DNA from: Microbacterium sp. Leaf320
GTDB lineage: Bacteria > Actinomycetota > Actinomycetes > Actinomycetales > Microbacteriaceae
NCBI RefSeq assembly: GCF_001423485.1
Contig: NZ_LMOD01000002.1
Coordinates: 398,539 to 462,538, forward strand
Reading direction: 5' to 3'
Length of the DNA: 64,000 bases
Shown: positions 7,485 through 15,379 of the stretch, in pieces
How the letters are laid out: each line of letters opens with the position of its first letter
Position numbering within the stretch: the first letter of the stretch is position 1
Made by a program: the position numbers and the translations under genes
The notes under the pieces: generated by a model
Told to the model about the DNA's origin: nothing
What the model saw: only the letters and a program-made list of their open reading frames with translations
Database searches by the model: none

Positions 7485-7858
7485 GGTGCTGCTCCTGTGG
7501 TTCCGTGTGGTCGGTGTGGAAGCACAGAGAACGCAGTGGCGGAGCGCAGTGGCGGATGGAGGGAGAAGTGGTGCGGCGAAATATGGGAGCGCAGCGACCG
7601 CGTCGCAGCAGTTCTCCCGGAGACCGGCACGCAGGGACAGAGCGGAGTTATCGTCGCGGACACCGAACCAGCCGGAACCACAGGAGACCGCCCCGGCGCT
7701 CCCCCGTCTCGGGTGTGAAGACCGTGATAGTGGCTCGACGTAGCATCCGAGCAGATTCTGCCAACGCGGGCGCGTAATAAGTGGGCCGGGCACTCGTCTC
7801 ATAAGAGGCAGCAGTTCTGACTGCCCCTCCCTTCCCCCTGTTGAGTCTTGGATCCTGA
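7485..7858. other. Divergent intergenic region
   Basis: 374 bp between two divergently transcribed small genes, so it must hold both promoters. I see only a short inverted repeat GGCAG/CTGCC (7807-7825) before the plus-strand gene and no clear -35/-10 pair. Confidence 0.4.
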
Positions 7859-8062
7859 ATGCCCCGTCCTTCTATCTCGCTGTCCGCACCTCCTGCCGGC
7901 TTGATGACCGTGTCCATCGTCGCGCAGGATGAGCGCGGGTTCACCCACTACTACGAGCCGATTGAGGCGCCACCAGCGGCCGTGCGCGAGGCGTACGACC
8001 TTCTCGCGCGCGCCGCCGAGCAGTATCGCGTAGGCGGGCCGGTTGAGGCGGGGCCGGCCTGA
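7859..8062 (+). CDS. Small hypothetical protein
   Basis: 67 aa. Pattern LMTVSIVAQDERGFTHYYEP followed by a helical EAPPAAVREAYDLLARAAEQ; no family recognised. The stop overlaps the next start (TGATG at 8060-8064), so the two small genes are coupled. Like its neighbours it is probably island cargo. Confidence 0.7.
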   Translation: MPRPSISLSAPPAGLMTVSIVAQDERGFTHYYEPIEAPPAAVREAYDLLARAAEQYRVGGPVEAGPA

Positions 8063-8328
8063 TGCTGACCGCGCGAATCCGCCGCCTTCGCACCGCGGAC
8101 CCCGAGAGCGCGGGCACGACGCTGGAGGATCCGGCGGACCGGCCGCTCAGGCGCCTCTACTTGCCGGGCGTCGGCCCGTCACCAGCGTCCGTGCAGACGG
8201 TCAAGGTTCTGACGGCGGACGCTGGCAGTCTGCTCGGTGACGTGATCGAGATCACCGGCGACGACATGGGCGCCATCCTCGAGCAGGTGCCCGACGGCTG
8301 GAAGCTGCTGTCCGCCCGCCGCACCTAA
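8062..8328 (+). CDS. Small hypothetical protein
   Basis: 88 aa, translationally coupled to the previous gene. The second half alternates strand and turn (VQTVKVLTADAGSLLGDVIE, ITGDDMGAILEQVPDGWKLL) and looks like a small globular domain; no family recognised. It lies about 85 bp upstream of the first umuD-like copy. Confidence 0.7.
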   Translation: MLTARIRRLRTADPESAGTTLEDPADRPLRRLYLPGVGPSPASVQTVKVLTADAGSLLGDVIEITGDDMGAILEQVPDGWKLLSARRT

Positions 8329-8368
8329 CCTGTCTATTATCAGAGATTCGAAACTCGCGCGATAGCGC

Positions 8369-8380
8369 ATACTGAAGTAT
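8369..8380 (+). promoter_or_regulatory. Palindrome ATACTgaAGTAT upstream of umuD copy 1
   Basis: A 5-bp inverted repeat with 2-bp centre. The same palindrome with a different centre lies at the equivalent place before copy 2 (10446-10457), within a conserved GCATACT..GTATCG context, while most other upstream bases have diverged. This points to an operator shared by the two umuDC modules. It does not match the usual Gram-positive SOS box. Confidence 0.6.
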
Positions 8381-8413
8381 CGAGTATTTGTTCTCTATTT
8401 GTTGGGGGTGTGC

Positions 8414-8830
8414 GTGCTTGCGACTGCTCGATGCGACGGCGGCCGCATTGCTCCTGGCGGCGCCGGTCGCGGTCGCGTGTGGGTTCCCCTCCCCGCGCAG
8501 GACTACTACGACGGTCCGATCGATCTGACGGACATGCTCGTCGACGACCAAGCCGCGACGTTCATCGTCCGCGCATCCGGGCACTCGATGACAGGTGCGG
8601 GGATCAGCGACGGTGACGAGCTGCTCGTTGACCGCTCCAAGACACCGAAGCACGGGGACATTATCGTCGCCGTGCTCGACGGCGAACTGACGGTGAAGCG
8701 CCTCGAGCTCTCCCCCGCCGGCGTGGTGCTGCGCTCGGAGAACACGGCGCACCCAGACATTGTGGTCGCGGAGCTGAGTGACCTGCAGGTGTGGGGCGTG
8801 GCCACGTACGGCCTGCACCACTTGCGGTAG
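8414..8830 (+). pseudogene. umuD-like gene, copy 1, N-terminus frameshifted
   Basis: From about residue 32 the frame matches copy 2 (10487-10915) almost residue for residue, with catalytic Ser in ASGHSM and Lys in LTVKRLEL. Upstream, the matching N-terminus (AAPVAVACGFPSP, containing the Cys-Gly cleavage site) is in another frame: the C-run at about 8493-8497 is one base shorter than in copy 2. In the frame that reaches the catalytic domain the cleavage site is lost (WVPLPAQDYY). The product, if made, could not be processed like UmuD. GTG 8414 aligns with the start of copy 2. Confidence 0.8.
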
Positions 8831-8836
8831 CCGACC

Positions 8837-8941
8837 ATGCTCGCGCACGTCGACGTCAACTCCGCCTACGCCTCATTCGAACGAGTCTTCAACCCGCGTC
8901 TCACAGACGTCCCCCTGGTCGTTGGGCGGGTCCGGCCCTGA
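8837..8941 (+). pseudogene. umuC fragment (first 30 residues only)
   Basis: Reads [20 protein letters not shown] and on through the next ten residues of UmuC, then leaves homology after P-L-V-V and stops. The intact sequence is at 10922. The fragment keeps the first catalytic Asp region ([12 protein letters not shown]) but nothing else. The breakpoint at about 8921 marks a deletion or recombination junction between the two umuDC modules. Confidence 0.85.
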
Positions 8942-8982
8942 CGTCACTGTGACGGCGCTGCCCAATCGTGCCGACCTGCGGT

Positions 8983-9099
8983 CTAGTAGATGCCGCAGAC
9001 GTAGTCCTCCGTGGAGTTGATGACCGCGGCAGTCAGCCGGACGCACGGCTTGGGCGGGCTGCTCACGCTCGTGGTTTCGCGTCGATTCATTGTGGTCAT
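8983..9099 (-). CDS. Very small hypothetical protein
   Basis: 38 aa on the minus strand: MTTMNRRETTSVSSPPKPCV, then R-L-T-A-A-V-I-N-S-T-E-D-Y-V-C-G-I-Y. A possible promoter TTGCAC (about 9138) lies upstream. No recognisable family; two Cys residues. It may be a real microprotein or chance. Confidence 0.35.
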   Translation of the reverse strand: MTTMNRRETTSVSSPPKPCVRLTAAVINSTEDYVCGIY

Positions 9100-9177
9100 G
9101 GACTTTCGCTATTCGGCGCGGGGATGTGAGCGTGCAATAACACCGACGTCAGGTCCTCCTGGCAGGTCGGCGGCTAG

Positions 9178-9564
9178 TCACATACCGACAGGATGACCAG
9201 TGAGAACGGAACGGAGAAGGCCGAGGAACATGAAGAAGAAGGAGTACGCGGCAGCGCTCGAAAAGACGAAGAGAGCTATTCCGACACCCCCGATCGTGGT
9301 GCCGATAATGGCGAGCACTCTGCTCCTGCCCCCGCGCGCGCGATTCTTCCTAAGCGCACAAAGCCCAGTGACGAGGGCGCCGATCATGGTGATCGGAACG
9401 ACTAGGAGCCAGATGAAGGAGAAGAACGGCGGGGTATCGCCTCCCCGTGCGAGAGCGAGCAGAAGCGAGAACCCGATGGTCGCGACTCCGAGGCTAGCGA
9501 GTACCACCGAAACAGTGGCGAGTGGCGCCGTCCTCGACACCGACGGCGGTCGTGGGCTGCTCAT
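9178..9564 (-). CDS. Small integral membrane protein (second of a pair)
   Basis: 128 aa from ATG 9564, which overlaps the stop of the upstream gene (ATGA). Three or four membrane helices are visible (about residues 13-33, 42-65, 78-98, 102-118). It resembles DUF4190-like small membrane proteins but I cannot name it. The longer open frame upstream is ignored because it overlaps the partner gene and is Arg/Cys-rich. Confidence 0.75.
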   Translation of the reverse strand: MSSPRPPSVSRTAPLATVSVVLASLGVATIGFSLLLALARGGDTPPFFSFIWLLVVPITMIGALVTGLCALRKNRARGGRSRVLAIIGTTIGGVGIALFVFSSAAAYSFFFMFLGLLRSVLTGHPVGM

Positions 9565-9941
9565 GCCCCACCGAAGAACAGCCAAGGGTACAGGTAGGCA
9601 CCGAGGCCGACCATGAGAACAGCGATGACGAGACTGGCGATCGTCAGGGCAGTACCCCGAAGATGTGCGTGCCGTCGGATACGGATGAACGCACTGACCC
9701 CGGTGACGAGCGAGGTGAGTATCGCGCCCGCGCTGAGGAGCAGAAGGAGGAAGACGATAAAGATCGTGCTCGGAGCAAGCGCACCGCCGTTGAAGGCGAA
9801 GGTCGCCGCCCCGAGGAGCCCAGCGGCAACGATGGCACTGATCAGCGAGTGAACGGCAAGAGTAGTAACTCGCTGAGCTGGCGCGGTCCGACCAACCCCG
9901 CCAACAGGGTCCGTCGCTGCTGCTCTCTCCACATGCTCCAT
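9561..9941 (-). CDS. Small integral membrane protein (first of a pair)
   Basis: 126 aa with three hydrophobic segments (about residues 28-50, 56-82, 95-120) separated by short basic loops (FIRIRRHAHLRG). Its topology and length match the following gene, suggesting paralogues that work as a pair. No family name. The two-gene operon lies between the dead and the better-preserved umuDC modules, so it may have been inserted between them. Confidence 0.75.
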   Translation of the reverse strand: MEHVERAAATDPVGGVGRTAPAQRVTTLAVHSLISAIVAAGLLGAATFAFNGGALAPSTIFIVFLLLLLSAGAILTSLVTGVSAFIRIRRHAHLRGTALTIASLVIAVLMVGLGAYLYPWLFFGGA

Positions 9942-10445
9942 AACTCACCCTCTCGATTCCGGGAACCCTCGGCGATACCCGGTCTCCCGGTTCTCACCGC
10001 ACCCTCTGCCCACCGAACCACGTCGAGAATCCAAAGGGGTCGGCTGAGTGAATTGACGAGGGACGAACCGTTATCAGTCGGCAGATCGACGACAACGGAT
10101 GCTTCCGGCTGTAGCCGTGAGGACAATTCAGAGCGGTTGATAGACGTCCGTTCTGTGAGTGATCCGCAGTACGTAGACCACTATCGGCTCACCTCAGGCG
10201 GCGCGCACCTGCGAGTACTTCTCCCCCGGGCTCGGCTCCCTTGGAGACCAGCCTGCGATCGGCCGGGGGCGGGATAGTCCCCGAGCTCCGGATCACCATC
10301 AGTGAGTCGAGGATCCCCGAGATCTATGACGCCACTTTCGCCACGTCCGTCACTGTCGCCACTTCCGGCGGGGAGGTGGCGGCCGCGCCGCCGAGTACAC
10401 ACCCTCGGGTGGATTGCAAATGTTCGAATGTGCACTGCTGGTTGC
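9942..10445. other. Intergenic region with a possible gene remnant
   Basis: About 500 bp without an intact gene. On the minus strand, from about 10430 down to the stop at 10189, one frame reads EVATVTDVAKVAS, then a TAG (10324-10326), then ISGILDSLMVIRSSGTIPPP and on to a stop. This looks like a short gene killed by one nonsense change, but I cannot identify it. Confidence 0.35.
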
Positions 10446-10457
10446 ATACTTGAGTAT
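10446..10457 (+). promoter_or_regulatory. Palindrome ATACTtgAGTAT upstream of umuD copy 2
   Basis: Same palindrome as at 8369-8380, 30 bp before the umuD start here. A TTCGAA core (10426-10431) just upstream is only half of a LexA-type site, so classical SOS control is not obvious. Confidence 0.6.
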
Positions 10458-10486
10458 CGTCTATCTGTTCAGATTTGGAGGTTCGG

Positions 10487-10915
10487 GTGTTCGCGACTGC
10501 TCCGCGGGCTCTTGATGCCCCCTCGGTGGCCCGACTCCTCTCGGCCCCGACGGCAGTCGCGTGCGGGTTCCCCTCCCCCGCGCAGGACTACTACGACGGC
10601 CCAATCGATCTCACAGACATGCTGGTCGACGACCAGGCCGCCACCTTCATCGTCCGCGCCTCCGGCCACTCGATGACCGGCGCCGGGATCAGCGACGGGG
10701 ACGAGCTGCTCGTTGACCGGTCCAAGACACCGAAGCACGGGGACATCGTCGTCGCGGTCCTCGACGGAGAGCTCACGGTGAAGCGCCTCGAGCTCTCCCC
10801 CGCCGGCGTCGTCCTCCGCTCGGAGAACACCGCGCACCCGGACATCGTCGTCGCGGAGCTCAGCGACCTGCAGGTGTGGGGTGTGGCCACGTACTGCCTG
10901 CACCACTTGCGGTAG
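10487..10915 (+). CDS. umuD: UmuD-like S24 peptidase / polymerase V subunit
   Basis: 142 aa from GTG 10487, preceded by GGAGG with a 5-bp gap. The layout follows E. coli UmuD: cleavage site VACGFPSPAQDY (Cys-Gly bond), nucleophile Ser in ASGHSMTGAGI and general-base Lys in LTVKRLEL. RecA-stimulated self-cleavage would give UmuD', which joins UmuC to form an error-prone polymerase. The umuC gene follows after 6 bp. It is a near-identical duplicate of 8414-8830 but with the intact N-terminus. Plasmid- and phage-borne umuDC (rum/muc type) is well known, in line with a mobile origin. Confidence 0.92.
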   Translation: MFATAPRALDAPSVARLLSAPTAVACGFPSPAQDYYDGPIDLTDMLVDDQAATFIVRASGHSMTGAGISDGDELLVDRSKTPKHGDIVVAVLDGELTVKRLELSPAGVVLRSENTAHPDIVVAELSDLQVWGVATYCLHHLR

Positions 10916-10921
10916 CCGGCC

Positions 10922-12197
10922 ATGCTCGCGCACGTCGACGTCAACTCCGCCTACGCCTCGTTCGAACGGGTCTTCAACCCGCGTCTCGCGGACGTGCCCC
11001 TGGTGGTACTTAGCAACAACGACGGGATGGTGGTCGCCGCCTCGAGGGAGGCGAAAGCCCTCGGGCTGGATCTCGGCAAGCCCTGGTTCGAGCTGCGCCC
11101 GCACGCGGCCCGGCTGGGCGTCTCGGCGGTGTCGTCTAACTACGAGCTGTACGGCGACATGTCTCGGCGGGTGATGGACGTGCTGGAGCGGTTCACGCAC
11201 GAGCTGGACGTGTACTCGATCGATGAGGCGTTCCTGACGATCGATCGACGCACGGCGACCGACGTCGACGCCATGAACCGCCTGGGCCGGGAGATCAAGG
11301 ACACCCTGTGGCGTCTGCTTGGGGTGCCGGTGTGCGTGGGGATCGCACCGACGCGGACCCTCGCGAAGCTGGCGAACAGGACGGCGAAGAAGGTTCCCGT
11401 GTTCGACGGGGTGTGCGTGTGGCCGGCAACACGTCCAGCGTGGCGGCAGCAACTGATGGAGGCGCTGCCGGTGTCGGAGGTATGGGGTATCGCGGGCAGG
11501 CTTGAGAAGCACCTCGGTGGGTGCGGGGTGCGTTCCATCTGGGATCTCGCGACCGCGGATCCTGTGCAGGTACGGAAGTGGTTCAACGTCGTCGTGATGC
11601 GGGCCGCGCTCGAGCTGCGCGAAGTCGCGTGCATCGGTCCCGAGGAAGACCGCACCGGGAAGAAGGATCAGCTGATCGTGTCACGGTCCTTCTCGGAGAA
11701 GGTCACCACCCGTGACGGGATCCGGCAAGCATTGTCGGTGTATGCGCAGCAGGCAGCCGCGCGCCTCATGAAGCACTCACAGGTCGCCCGACGGATCGAT
11801 GCGTTCGCGGGCACGAGCCACTGGACAGAGCAGAAGCACTACCCGGCGGTACGGATCCGGCTACCGTTCCCGACTGCGGATCCCGGTCGAGCTCACCCGA
11901 GCAGCGCACCAGCTCCTCCCCCAAATCGAAGACGGACACCGGTACGCCCGCGCTGGCCTCATGCTCACCGACCTCCTCCCCGCAGGGGTGCATCTCCCCC
12001 TCGAGCCCTTCCGACAGCCTCACGAGGACGCCGGGATCGCCGCGCTCGTCGACGGCGTCCAGAAGAAGACCGGCAAAGACGCCCTCGGCCTCGGATACGG
12101 CGGATTCCGCCCCGGGCCCTCCTGGCAGATGAAACGCGGAATGCTCACACCCCGCGCGACGACCCACTGGGAAGAGCTCACACGAGTACGCGCGTAG
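10922..12197 (+). pseudogene. umuC: umuC (Y-family DNA polymerase), one frameshift near the 3' end
   Basis: The first 322 codons encode a standard UmuC: catalytic [12 protein letters not shown] and [11 protein letters not shown], finger and little-finger regions. After [11 protein letters not shown] (about 11885) the frame becomes Pro/Arg-rich, while the expected C-terminus ([17 protein letters not shown], then [20 protein letters not shown]) continues in another frame to the stop at 12197. Removing one G from the CCCGG at about 11881-11886 restores a 424-aa protein of normal length. If the shift is real, the little-finger end and the beta-clamp-binding tail are lost. Confidence 0.88.
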
Positions 12198-12236
12198 CCC
12201 TGCAGGCATGTCGGCAGCAACCGGCAGGATGGTCGT

Positions 12237-12620
12237 ATGAGTTACACGCTGGCCTTTTGGTCCGGAGGCGACGACCTCGACCCGTTGGAGACATATCGCA
12301 ATCTCGATGTGGAACCCATCGAGGCGGTGCGCGTTGTCGACAGCGCCGAGCTTGATCGTGCGCTCGTGGTCGGACTCCCCGGATGGACACGCGACGACAT
12401 CCACTTCCACCCTCCCGGGGTCGAAGTAGGTTCCGCGCCCGTGTTCGAACTGCACGTCGGCGAAAGGATCGTCGAGTTCACCGGTATCGGCATCGAAGAC
12501 GGAGAACACTTCAACGCGATCATCGACGTGATGCATCCGCTCGGGTATCGCCTGTACGACCCGCAGGTCAACGAACGGTTCGGCTGGGCCGCGCCCCGTT
12601 CTGGCCTCCAAGCAGAATGA
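12237..12620 (+). CDS. Hypothetical protein
   Basis: 127 aa, ATG 12237. Sequence begins [20 protein letters not shown] and is acidic, without signal or membrane segments. Similar short proteins opening with Y-x-L-A-F-W occur in actinobacterial toxin/immunity neighbourhoods, but I cannot assign a family. It lies between the umuDC remnant and the TPR-CHAT gene and may mark the edge of the island. Confidence 0.75.
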   Translation: MSYTLAFWSGGDDLDPLETYRNLDVEPIEAVRVVDSAELDRALVVGLPGWTRDDIHFHPPGVEVGSAPVFELHVGERIVEFTGIGIEDGEHFNAIIDVMHPLGYRLYDPQVNERFGWAAPRSGLQAE

Positions 12621-12712
12621 TCATTCCCGCAGCCCAGCCCCGACCGGCGGAAAGAACCTCGGATGCGGTCGCAGACCTTCCCTGAGACGGAACCGACCGG
12701 CATTCTGGTTGG

Positions 12713-15148
12713 ATGCCCCTGTCTGCGCGAGAGCTGCACCGGCGCGGTGTCGATGCGGCCAACTCCCGACGGTTCGCTCAGGCGCGGCGCGCTCTGGCCG
12801 CGGCATCCGCCCGCACCGACGACGACGACCTGCGCGCCCGCATCGACGGAACACTGGCGTACGTGCTCGCGCAGACGGGCGAGCCCGCCGAGGCCGAGCG
12901 GCTGTCGCGCGCGGCGCTGTCGCGACCGGGACTCAGCGCCGAGACCGTCGCCCTCGCGAACGGACAGCTCGGCACTCTGCTCATGCACGGCGGGCGCCTC
13001 GATGAGGCGGACGAGTTCCTGACGCGGGCGATCGACGGTCTCGACGACGGGTCGATCGAGAGCGCGAACCTGCTGATGAGCAGAGCGATCGTCAGCATGC
13101 AGCGCCACCGCCTCGACGACTGCACCGCCGATCTTCAGCGCGCGATCGCCGCCTACGAGGCGCACGACCAGCAGGAACCGCTCGCCGAGGCGCGCCACAA
13201 CCTCGGCTACGCCGCGCTACTGGGCGGCGACCTCGTCACCGCGCTGGGACTGATGACGAGCTCGCGCCCGATCCTCGCGGCCACCAGCGACCTCGCCGCA
13301 GCGATCAGCGACCTCGACCGCGCCGAGGTGCTGCGCGATGCGGGCCTCACGACGGAAGCTGAGGAACTGCTCGGCGCCGTCGCCGCGCAGTTCGGTGCGC
13401 AGCGCATGCGGCAGGCTCGCGGCGAGGCCGAGTTCCACCTCGCCCGATCGCTCCTGCGGCATGACGCGCCCTCCGCCGAACGCGCCGCCGCAACGGCATC
13501 CCGCCGATTCGCCGCGCTGGGAAGCGAGGGCTGGGCCGCTCGCGCCGAGGCCGTCCGCCTCGAGGCCCGACTGCGCGCCCGTCCGCAGTCGCCGCCCGTC
13601 GCCGCGGACTTCGCGCGCACCGCCGCAGCGCTCACTCGGGGCGGCTTCCGCACCGAGGCCGCAGCCCTGTCGTTGACGGCACGGCTGGCCGACGGAGGAC
13701 GGATCCCGCGACTCACCGCCGACGCCCCGACTCCCCTGCGACTGCGGGCCCATGAGGTGCGGGCCGCGAGAGCATCCGCCGCGGGCAGGGATGCCGACGC
13801 CCGCCGCTTCGCCGCGGAGGGTCTCGACCTGCTCACCGCCTGGCAGCAGTCGTTCGGCGCTCTCGACCTGCAGGCGTCGCTGGCGATGCACGGCACCGAG
13901 CTGATGTTCACCGGGCTCGCCGCCGCCGCACGATCGCGCGACCCCGAGGTGCTGTTCGAGTGGTCGGAGCGCGCCCGGCACCTGAGCCAGCAGGTCGCAC
14001 CCGTGCGTCCCCCGCACGACGCAGACCTGTCGTCCGATCTGGCCGAGCTGCGGATGCTCCGCGCCGACCTCGCAGGGTCCGACTGGACCACCGACGCCCG
14101 GGTGCGCGAGCTGCGCGACCGGGTGCGCGACCGGCAGTGGTCCTCGACCGGGGCTGGCGGCAGCCGCGAGCGTCTCGGTCTGCTCGAGACGCGTGCGCGG
14201 CTCGGCGACGACACGGCGATCCTCGCCTACGTGTTCACCCGCGAAGAGCTGCTGTGCGTCGTGGTGACGGCATCCGGTTCGTCGATCGTCGAGCTGTCGC
14301 TGCCGCGCATCGAGGCCGCACTCGACGGACTCCGCGCCGATCTCGATGTCGCGGCACTCACGCATGCGGGCCCGATGGCATCCGTCGTGCAGAGGTCGCT
14401 CGACGAGAGGCTGCGCCTGCTCGACGATGCCCTCCTCGCGCCGGCACGCGCGGCGACAGGTGGGGCGGTTCGTCTCACGCTCACCGTGCCCGGCATCCTC
14501 GGCGGCATCCCCTGGGCGATGCTCCCGGGCATGGCCGGCACGCCGTTCACCCTCGCGACCTCCGTCTCACGTTGGCTGGGCGACTCCGACCGACCCCTCA
14601 CCTCCGCACCGAGGAGGCAGGCGGGCTTCGCCACCGGTCCCCGCGTCGCGCGCGCCGAGGAGGAGGTGCGCCGGGCGGCGGCTGCGTGGAGCGACGCGAC
14701 GATCCTGACGGGAGACGATGCCTGCGTCACGGCGGTCACCGAACTCGCCGCGCACGTCGACGTGCTGCACATCGCCGCGCACGGACGCCATGCGGTCGAC
14801 AACCCGCTCTTCTCGGGTTTCGAACTCGTCGACGGCACCCTGTTCGGCTACGACGTCGACCTGATCCCGCGGGCTCCCGACACGGTCGTCCTGTCGGCCT
14901 GCGAGCTCGGGCGGTCCTCGGTGCGCTGGGGAGAAGAGGCGCTCGGCATGACCCGGGTCTGGCTGCACGCGGGCACCCGGTGCGTGATCGCGGCCCCGGT
15001 GGTCGTGCCCGACGACGTCGCGTGCGAGCTTCTCGGAGCCGTGCACACCGAGCTCGCTAACGGTGTCGCTCCCGCCGTCGCCCTGGCCGCGGCATCCGAG
15101 TCCACCGGGGTCAAATCCCCGTTCCAGTGCCACGGAAGCGGCCTCTGA
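12713..15148 (+). CDS. TPR-CHAT protein (caspase-like protease domain)
   Basis: 811 aa. The N-terminal 400 residues are Ala/Leu/Arg-rich helical pairs matching tetratricopeptide repeats (for example GTLAYVLAQTGEPAEAERLS, LGYAALLGGDLVTALGLM). The C-terminal 250 residues form a CHAT domain, with catalytic His690 in LHIAAHGRH and Cys730 in VVLSACELG. CHAT domains are caspase/separase relatives; TPR-CHAT proteins serve as regulated proteases, including the Craspase protease of type III-E CRISPR and other defence systems. No partner gene (effector substrate or CRISPR) is adjacent, so the trigger and target are unknown. Confidence 0.93.
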   Translation: MPLSARELHRRGVDAANSRRFAQARRALAAASARTDDDDLRARIDGTLAYVLAQTGEPAEAERLSRAALSRPGLSAETVALANGQLGTLLMHGGRLDEADEFLTRAIDGLDDGSIESANLLMSRAIVSMQRHRLDDCTADLQRAIAAYEAHDQQEPLAEARHNLGYAALLGGDLVTALGLMTSSRPILAATSDLAAAISDLDRAEVLRDAGLTTEAEELLGAVAAQFGAQRMRQARGEAEFHLARSLLRHDAPSAERAAATASRRFAALGSEGWAARAEAVRLEARLRARPQSPPVAADFARTAAALTRGGFRTEAAALSLTARLADGGRIPRLTADAPTPLRLRAHEVRAARASAAGRDADARRFAAEGLDLLTAWQQSFGALDLQASLAMHGTELMFTGLAAAARSRDPEVLFEWSERARHLSQQVAPVRPPHDADLSSDLAELRMLRADLAGSDWTTDARVRELRDRVRDRQWSSTGAGGSRERLGLLETRARLGDDTAILAYVFTREELLCVVVTASGSSIVELSLPRIEAALDGLRADLDVAALTHAGPMASVVQRSLDERLRLLDDALLAPARAATGGAVRLTLTVPGILGGIPWAMLPGMAGTPFTLATSVSRWLGDSDRPLTSAPRRQAGFATGPRVARAEEEVRRAAAAWSDATILTGDDACVTAVTELAAHVDVLHIAAHGRHAVDNPLFSGFELVDGTLFGYDVDLIPRAPDTVVLSACELGRSSVRWGEEALGMTRVWLHAGTRCVIAAPVVVPDDVACELLGAVHTELANGVAPAVALAAASESTGVKSPFQCHGSGL

Positions 15149-15313
15149 AAGTTTTCTCCACTCGATGTATCAGAACCTCGACGCCTCGCTCCTTATCTGC
15201 AGAAGGTGCCACGCGAAGGGCTTCGGGAACGAAGCGCGAGGGAGGCGCAGTCGAACTGGGGAAACCCTCGTGCACTGGGGAGTGTGAGGGAACGACAGGA
15301 CACCATCTGCTCC

Positions 15314-15345
15314 GGGGATGTCGCGAGAGGGGTCGCGGCATCCCC
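15314..15345. terminator. Bidirectional hairpin between convergent genes
   Basis: GGGGATG/CATCCCC plus CGCGA/TCGCG make a 13-position stem with one mismatch and a 6-base loop. It lies between the ends of the CHAT gene (15148) and the DeoR gene (15380), suiting termination of both. Confidence 0.7.
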
Positions 15346-15379
15346 GCAAGGAGTTCAGCAGGAGTGGGAGACCGCGGGA

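Noticed and set aside
10421..10436. LexA (SOS) box upstream of umuD copy 2
   Set aside because: Only the central TTCGAA is present; neither half-site spacing nor flanking bases fit, and copy 1 does not share it at the same place.
4545..12700. tRNA-flanked attachment sites, integrase or transposase for the island
   Set aside because: I found no tRNA-like fold, no direct repeats at the edges and no recombinase gene.
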